Positions 1 to 2,767 of a DNA stretch of 7,037 bases are shown piece after piece. The DNA lies in contig JAVZDD010000026.1 of assembly GCA_038874075.1 (NCBI GenBank), positions 1 to 7,037 of the forward strand, given 5' to 3'. A model generated the notes under the pieces. The model was not told the DNA's origin. It did no database searches and saw only the letters and a program-made list of their open reading frames with translations. Made by a program: the position numbers and the translations under genes. The stretch comes from Jingweiarchaeum tengchongense. GTDB lineage: Archaea; Nanobdellota; Nanobdellia; Jingweiarchaeales; Jingweiarchaeaceae. How positions within the stretch are numbered: position 1 is the stretch's first letter; every line of letters starts with the position of its first letter.

Positions 1-374
1 TTTGCATCAATTTCAGATACTTTTATCAACGCTGGTTCAAACCTTACCATCTTGCCTGTAATGATTTGAGATGGTATCTTAGCTCCAAGATAGATTATGT
101 ATGTGCCGATAGATTCATGGAACTGACGTGTTAGAATCGCATTGTAGACGAAGAACCTATCAAGGTCATCTCTTTTCATTTCCTGCTGAAATTCGACATG
201 CAAGATTTCTTCGTCTGTTCGAAGGACAAAATCCGCGTGAAGATCTGCTATGCGTATGTCTTTTATTTCTTCCGAAAGGCTCTCGACTACCTCAGAATTA
301 ACGCCCACGAATTCGGCAATTTCTCTCGGAGATATGTGAGGCAAGTACTTCAATATCACATCCTTGTATGCCAT
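1..374 (-). CDS. PD-(D/E)XK nuclease of the Rpn/transposase-associated type, partial (C-terminus off the left edge)
   Basis: Reading leftwards from an ATG at 374 gives 124 codons without a stop, running off the window. Residues about 15-35 (SPREIAEFVGVNSE...) look like a short helical or helix-turn-helix-like lead-in. A PD-(D/E)XK core follows: Asp48 in IADLHADF, then strand ILHVEFQQE with Glu61-x-Gln63. Gln in place of the usual Lys is common in the Rpn (recombination-promoting nuclease, formerly YhgA-like transposase) and related DUF4351-type proteins. The aromatic run FFVYNAIL and the strand TYIIYLG after it also fit that family. GAGGTGG lies 3-4 bases before the ATG and supports this start. 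Family members usually run to 200-300 residues, so roughly half is visible. Such proteins are Mg-dependent DNA nucleases linked to RecA-independent recombination and occur in many copies in some genomes. The family call is from motifs only. A generic Rpn-like nuclease is more certain than any specific role. Confidence 0.72.
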   Translation of the reverse strand, partial: MAYKDVILKYLPHISPREIAEFVGVNSEVVESLSEEIKDIRIADLHADFVLRTDEEILHVEFQQEMKRDDLDRFFVYNAILTRQFHESIGTYIIYLGAKIPSQIITGKMVRFEPALIKVSEIDA

Positions 375-400
375 ATGCCACCTCTCGTGAATATTCTATC

Positions 401-450
401 ACATGAATTGTCAACATGAATTGTCAACACTAAACGTTAATGAATTGTTA
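401..450 (-). promoter_or_regulatory. Probable promoter/operator region of the nuclease gene, with iterated ATGAATTGT motifs
   Basis: On the plus strand ACATGAATTGTCA occurs twice in perfect tandem (401-413 and 414-426). The core ATGAATTGT occurs a third time at 440-448, so the cores start 13 and 24 bases apart. On the minus strand, facing the nuclease gene, the two perfect copies each carry a consensus -35 hexamer TTGACA. The distal TTGACA has a weak -10 (TGTGAT) 18 bases further on. The proximal one has no -10 at normal spacing, although TAGAAT lies 10 bases downstream. Reading it as a promoter with repeated operator sites is inference. The repeats themselves are directly visible. Confidence 0.5.
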
Positions 451-798
451 TGCCTTCTTACACACTCTACGCCTGAGAAATATTTTGGACAAAAGGTCAA
501 GCAAATGCTATATTTTTGAATATGGAACATGTATGGAATTGTAAATGCGCAGAATGATAAAAAATGTGTAAGAGATTATTGTGCAAATGATTTAATTATG
601 TTTGTGTTAAATGGAAAGCCAAACACATTTTTTGTGAAGAGTTGTTTATGAGGATAAAAGACTGGAATCGTATTTTACAGAAACTGAAGGTGTATTTTGA
701 AGAAAGAGCATCTGAATACTTATTAATACTCACAGAATGAAGTTTACACAAAAATTTGGCAAAACTTGCTAAATCGTTGGATATCCTATTAACTAACT
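451..798. other. Stretch without a convincing gene
   Basis: No ORF here has both a plausible start and family-like sequence. The longest minus-strand frame (596-802) starts at a TTG with no ribosome binding site and has a low-complexity, non-protein-like composition. A plus-strand 30-codon frame at 648-740 (MRIKDWNRILQKL...) looks more protein-like but has a poor start context and no recognisable family. It could be a relic. A weak plus-strand hairpin, TGTGTT/AACACA at 603-627 followed by six T, might end transcription. Confidence 0.5.
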
Positions 799-1051
799 TC
801 AAACATTTAAATTGACTTTTATTCCAAGTTTTGACATGATTCTAGATGCTATCCCAGACGTGGATTCAACTTCCCAGATTCAATTTTGGATATTCTTTGC
901 TGACTTATCCCAATTTTTTCTGCTACCTGCCGTTGGGTAAGATTGTTTTTCATCCTGTATTCAATCAGCGCTTCAATAAAACGGTATTTAAGTTAAGTGA
1001 ATCATAAATTTCCTTAATTTCAGGATGGCTTTTTTTGAAATCATTTATCAC
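799..1051 (-). pseudogene. XRE/HigA-type antitoxin gene, disrupted by two frameshifts
   Basis: Three reading frames join into one protein of about 83 residues. The first is VINDFKKSHPEIKEIYDSLNL from a GTG at 1051. The second is KYRFIEALIEYRMKNNLTQ, continuing RQVAEKIGISQQRISKIESG and then KLNPRL. The third is IASRIMSKLGIKVNLNV, ending at TGA 799-801. The middle part is a classical XRE helix-turn-helix: LTQRQVAEKIG is helix 2 and turn, ISQQRISKIESG is the recognition helix. The N-terminal 'hPEvkxxYd' segment and C-terminal 'lGhkvnl' strand are usual for HigA-like antitoxins of RelE/HigB toxins. Frame changes fall near 988-993 (after DSLNL) and near 852-856 (after NPRL), each fixable by one base. 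The possible GTG start overlaps the preceding frame's TGA (GTGA), with AAGG five bases before it. No partner toxin is visible immediately upstream. The antitoxin was DNA-binding and cytoplasmic; as written it cannot be made full length. Sequencing error is the alternative explanation. Confidence 0.72.
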
Positions 1052-1411
1052 TTTTGCCTTCTTGTTATTCTTTCGAGGATCATCTTCATTTCTTTTCTTG
1101 TGAAGAACAACGTCATTACTCCTGCTATGAGAATCTCAAGGGCAAGTTTTTCATCGCTATGGAGCACAGAAAGTGGCAAGATAAAAAGGTAAACGTATAT
1201 GGCAGATGTGATAACGGGTAAGATCATTTTGGTCGTGAGCAATTTGGATATTTTGAATTTGTATTTGAGATCGATCAAAAGCACTATCATCCATGCAAAT
1301 GATACAACACTGGACGATGCGGCTATGCCGCCTTGTTTGAATGGTCCCATCAAAACCCAGTCCATGTAAGCACTTAATTAAAAGAATAAATGGTATGCTT
1401 AAAACAGCCAA
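1048..1411 (-). pseudogene. murJ: C-terminal fragment of a MurJ-type lipid II flippase (MOP superfamily)
   Basis: The frame ending at TGA 1048-1050 reads LSAYMDWVLMGPFKQGGIA and continues through three hydrophobic stretches: ASSSVVSFAWMIVLLIDL, then MILPVITSAIYVYLFIL, then LALEILIAGVMTLFF. It ends in a basic tail, MILERITRRQK. The 'hhhDhhLMGPhG..GhAhAtS' pattern followed by paired helices is typical of the last transmembrane segments of MurJ, which flips lipid-linked peptidoglycan precursor across the inner membrane and has about 14 segments and 450-520 residues. Only about 110 C-terminal residues remain. An in-frame stop sits just before LSAY (1378-1380), and a second frame from 1411 (LAVLSIPFILLIK) supplies the preceding hydrophobic residues. 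This indicates a frameshift near 1375-1380 on top of a large N-terminal loss. No start with a ribosome binding site exists. Another MOP-type exporter is possible, but MurJ fits best. It is almost certainly non-functional. Confidence 0.58.
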
Positions 1412-1426
1412 TCTTTAATTTCTTTT

Positions 1427-1540
1427 TTAAGTTATAAGAGAAGCACATCTAATTCTATGGGAATTTATCCTGAGCCTTTTTATTTCATACATAGGCTTAT
1501 AATCATGAACAAAGACACACCATTTCTTGAATTTGACCAT
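1427..1540 (-). other. 37-codon tail in frame with the ORF at 1544-1798, behind two stop codons
   Basis: Directly after the TAA that ends the upstream ORF comes a second TAA (1541-1543) and then ATG (1538-1540), all in one frame. The frame reads MVKFKKWCVFVHDYKP, continues MYEIKRLRINSHRIRC and ends ASLIT with TAA at 1427-1429. There is no ribosome binding site. I do not recognise it. It could be the decayed end of the same gene or a chance frame. Confidence 0.25.
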
Positions 1541-1543
1541 TTA

Positions 1544-1798
1544 TTAATTCTCATTTATCTTATTAATAATGATTCTTCTAAATTTTGCTAGTTTTTGAAT
1601 CCATTTCAAATTATATAAAGATAATCTTCTATATTTATATCTTAATGTTTTAAGATATTCTAATGCCTCAAGAGTATTGGGATTGTTCATTCTTCCACGA
1701 AGAATTTCATACCTAGCATAATCATAAAAAGAAACCGAACAATGTAATCTCATTTTTCTTACATATTTTTTTAACTTATTGCTCATTGTGTTAAACAA
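1544..1798 (-). CDS. Hypothetical basic protein, 84 residues; possibly a gene remnant
   Basis: A strong ribosome binding site GGGAGGTGA (1807-1815) sits 8 bases before an in-frame TTG at 1798, which I take as the start. An ATG at 1786 in the same frame is the alternative. The frame is also open further upstream (to 1858), but those codons precede the ribosome binding site. The product is strongly basic (KLKKYVRKMRLH, LRYKYRRLSLYNLKW, KLAKFRRIIINKINEN) with several aromatic residues, no signal peptide and no clear membrane segment. The pattern YDYARYEILRGRMNNPNTLEAL vaguely recalls C-terminal tails of glycosyltransferases, and the next region leftwards is a MurJ-like fragment, but I cannot assign a family. 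A real short protein or the tail of a lost larger gene are both possible. Confidence 0.42.
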   Translation of the reverse strand: MFNTMSNKLKKYVRKMRLHCSVSFYDYARYEILRGRMNNPNTLEALEYLKTLRYKYRRLSLYNLKWIQKLAKFRRIIINKINEN

Positions 1799-1931
1799 AG
1801 TAAAACTCACCTCCCGCCTTGTATTATCTGATAGAAATGCATTTTTAATTGTTCTCAAATTTAGCCTGTTTTAAATACATTTCACACAACGCCTCAATTT
1901 AAATAGATATGTTAAACGAGAATCCCTAAAC

Positions 1932-1957
1932 CAAGAAAAGGGCACATCATGTGCCCC
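1932..1957 (-). terminator. Rho-independent terminator of the small-peptide gene
   Basis: On the minus strand GGGCACA-TGA-TGTGCCC is a perfect 7-bp GC-rich stem with a three-base loop, followed immediately by TTTTCTT. It begins about 40 bases after the peptide's stop codon. On the plus strand no T-run follows, so it acts leftwards only. Confidence 0.75.
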
Positions 1958-1997
1958 GATTGTTGCTGACTCCCAAATTTCCAGAACCAGCTGGCTA

Positions 1998-2123
1998 TTA
2001 CGCCTTTTTATAAAATGTTCCTACAATCCCAATCATCTCCAAAAACAAACATGGAGATGGGAAACTTTTTTCATCTTCTTTTTCAAGCACTTCAACAAGT
2101 TCATCTTTCTTTAAAATCTCCAT
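1998..2123 (-). CDS. Small peptide, 41 residues, unrecognised; acidic N-terminus and hydrophobic C-terminus
   Basis: ATG at 2123 is preceded by AAAGGATGA about 7 bases upstream, and the frame ends at TAA 1998-2000. Residues 1-20 are charged and helical-looking (MEILKKDELVEVLEKEDEK). Next comes a proline hinge FPSP (21-24), a single Cys25, a hydrophobic stretch LFLEMIGIVGTF (26-37), and a YKKA end. Three things argue for a real transcription unit: the good ribosome binding site, a terminator about 40 bases downstream, and a structured GC-rich leader just upstream. Leader-like acidic part plus short hydrophobic core is the layout seen in RiPP-type precursors and secreted signalling peptides. 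A single membrane-inserted toxin-like peptide is also possible. No modifying enzyme or transporter is visible in the window. The 3' half of the gene contains a 7-bp inverted repeat (CATCTCC at 2034-2040, GGAGATG at 2053-2059) that could fold in the mRNA. Function is not assigned. Confidence 0.5.
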   Translation of the reverse strand: MEILKKDELVEVLEKEDEKSFPSPCLFLEMIGIVGTFYKKA

Positions 2124-2129
2124 GAGCTT

Positions 2130-2171
2130 ATCATCCTTTCGCCTTTGCCGGGTAAGCCCGGACGGCGTGAT
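2130..2171 (-). promoter_or_regulatory. Structured GC-rich 5' leader of the peptide gene (possible RNA switch or translational control element)
   Basis: In the minus-strand RNA three nested pairings can form. Outer: AUCA (2168-2171) with UGAU (2130-2133). Middle: CGCC (2164-2167) with GGCG (2140-2143). Inner: CCGGG (2157-2161) with CCCGG (2148-2152), closed by a CUUA loop. The inner loop is GU opposite CAAA. The 3' bulge AAAGGA between the outer and middle stems is the ribosome binding site of the peptide gene, so folding could expose or hide it. About 30 bases here are far more GC-rich than the AT-rich flanks, as is typical of structured RNA in such genomes. It does not match any riboswitch consensus I can recall. 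Confidence 0.45.
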
Positions 2172-2295
2172 CATTTAATAAGTTTAAAATTTAAATTATT
2201 AGAATGTCTCACAATTGGTTAATAATTACCGATTATGTCTGAAAAATGCCTATGCATCCTGCCATTTAAGACATTTATGGATTTATTTGTTTAAC

Positions 2296-2325
2296 AAAAA
2301 ACCGCGATTAGAAAGAGAAATCGTG
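2296..2325 (-). terminator. Rho-independent terminator, minus strand
   Basis: On the minus strand CACGATT (2319-2325) pairs with AATCGCG (2303-2309), with one G-U pair, around a nine-base loop and is followed by a run of six T (2296-2301). It lies about 440 bases beyond the res stop and just left of the plus-strand toxin promoter. It probably stops mod-res read-through before the peptide gene. Confidence 0.5.
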
Positions 2326-2328
2326 TTA

Positions 2329-2373
2329 TTGACATATAGTTATCATATATGATACATGTAAAGTGTTCGGAGG
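2329..2373 (+). promoter_or_regulatory. Promoter, palindromic operator and ribosome binding site of the toxin-like ORF
   Basis: A consensus -35 TTGACA (2329-2334) is followed by a perfect 14-bp palindrome TATCATATATGATA (2341-2354) that overlaps the spacer and the weak -10 (GATACA, 2351-2356, spacing 16). GGAGG (2369-2373) lies six bases before the ATG at 2380. A palindrome laid over the promoter is what toxin-antitoxin operons use for autorepression by the antitoxin or the complex. The -10 assignment is uncertain. The palindrome and ribosome binding site are plain. Confidence 0.62.
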
Positions 2374-2379
2374 TTATCG

Positions 2380-2616
2380 ATGGAAATATTTCCAAAGTTA
2401 AAACAGCTTAAAAATAATAAAGGGCTTTGGGAATATAGAGACAAATCTACAAGAGTCAAGAAATTAATAAGAATATATTTTGGAGTTGATGAGGGAAACA
2501 AGGAAATAATTGTCATTGATGCTAACTATAAACAAGATGATAAACATCAAAGTAAAGAACTGAATAACATCTGCCAAGAGAAGTGGTTCAGTCTGATAAT
2601 GTACAAACTGAATTGA
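2380..2616 (+). pseudogene. RelE/HigB-like toxin, short or truncated
   Basis: The ATG has an excellent ribosome binding site, and the frame encodes 78 residues: MEIFPKLKQLKNNKGLWEYR, then KSTRVKKLIRIYFGVDEG, then NKEIIVIDANYKQDD. A 'L K . . GLWEhR . . . . R hhRIhYF . . . . . IIhhhahhK' pattern is the second half of RelE/HigB/Gp49-like mRNA-cleaving toxins: the beta-strand with Arg, the RIYF strand, then the strand before the basic C-terminal helix. Full toxins have 90-120 residues. The N-terminal two helices are missing, and the usual KKTQKTP segment is degenerate (YKQDDKHQSKEL). The last ten residues (WFSLIMYKLN) look non-native, and a coding-like stretch continues in another frame from 2583. 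No HTH antitoxin follows. It is most likely a defective or strongly diverged toxin gene under its original promoter. The family assignment is moderate. Confidence 0.45.
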
Positions 2617-2729
2617 ATCAAAAAATCGTAGCAATGATAACTTCTAAAACAGACAGAACAGGACAAACGAGAATATTTGTAAAACAGGATAGCAAAGAAG
2701 GTATACTAATGCACTTAGCCTTATTCTAA
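2583..2729 (+). other. Coding-like 48-codon frame overlapping the end of the toxin-like ORF
   Basis: From a GTG at 2583 to TAA 2727-2729 a different frame stays open and reads like a soluble protein: VVQSDNVQTELNQKIVAMI, then TSKTDRTGQTRIFVKQDS, then KEGILMHLALF. The same frame has a stop at 2562-2564, so it begins inside the toxin-like ORF. It is either a continuation of that ORF after a frameshift, or a very short partner gene overlapping it. I recognise no family and no helix-turn-helix or other DNA-binding motif. Confidence 0.28.
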
Positions 2730-2739
2730 AGTGCATAGT
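2705..2739. repeat. Imperfect inverted repeat, 14-base arms
   Basis: Left arm ACTAATGCACTTAG (2705-2718) and right arm CTAAAGTGCATAGT (2726-2739) are complementary apart from one bulged base on each side, around a seven-base spacer. The uninterrupted core is ATGCACTT/AAGTGCAT. No T-run follows on either strand, so it is not a standard terminator. It lies between the converging toxin-like ORF and res and contains the TAA of the frame at 2583-2729. Confidence 0.6.
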
Positions 2740-2757
2740 TTGAGAGATGATTTAAAA

Positions 2758-2767
2758 CCTCCTCCTA
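2758..2767 (-). promoter_or_regulatory. Strong Shine-Dalgarno sequence overlapping the res stop, without a clear gene behind it
   Basis: The res stop TAG runs straight into GAGGAGG, giving TAGGAGGAGG on the minus strand. A start codon should lie 5-10 bases further on, but none does. The first ATG is 18 bases away and opens only a 37-codon hydrophobic frame (MHFRIRLSALVYLLCYPVL...) that is antisense to the plus-strand frame and unlikely to be real. It is probably the remnant of translational coupling to a lost third gene. Confidence 0.45.

Noticed and set aside
603..633. Plus-strand hairpin TGTGTT/AACACA followed by six T
   Set aside because: The stem is only six AT-rich base pairs with a 13-base loop, and no gene precedes it, so I did not list it as a terminator.
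648..740. Plus-strand 30-codon frame MRIKDWNRILQKL..., possibly the start of a nucleotidyltransferase-like (MNT) antitoxin
   Set aside because: It lacks the GSxxRG active-site motif, has a poor ribosome binding site and stops early. The resemblance is too short to name.
596..802. Minus-strand ORF of 68 codons
   Set aside because: It begins at a TTG without a ribosome binding site, overlaps the end of the antitoxin relic, and its composition (many S, F, C, N) does not look like a selected protein.
2130..2171. Known riboswitch (c-di-GMP, fluoride, preQ1, guanidine) in the peptide leader
   Set aside because: None of the conserved cores of these classes, as I remember them, matches. Only stems and loops are visible, so it is left unassigned.
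2622..2735. Minus-strand 37-codon hydrophobic frame after res (MHFRIRLSALVYLLCYPVL...)
   Set aside because: Its ATG is 18 bases from the ribosome binding site, the arms of the inverted repeat make up its start, and it is antisense to a more protein-like plus frame.
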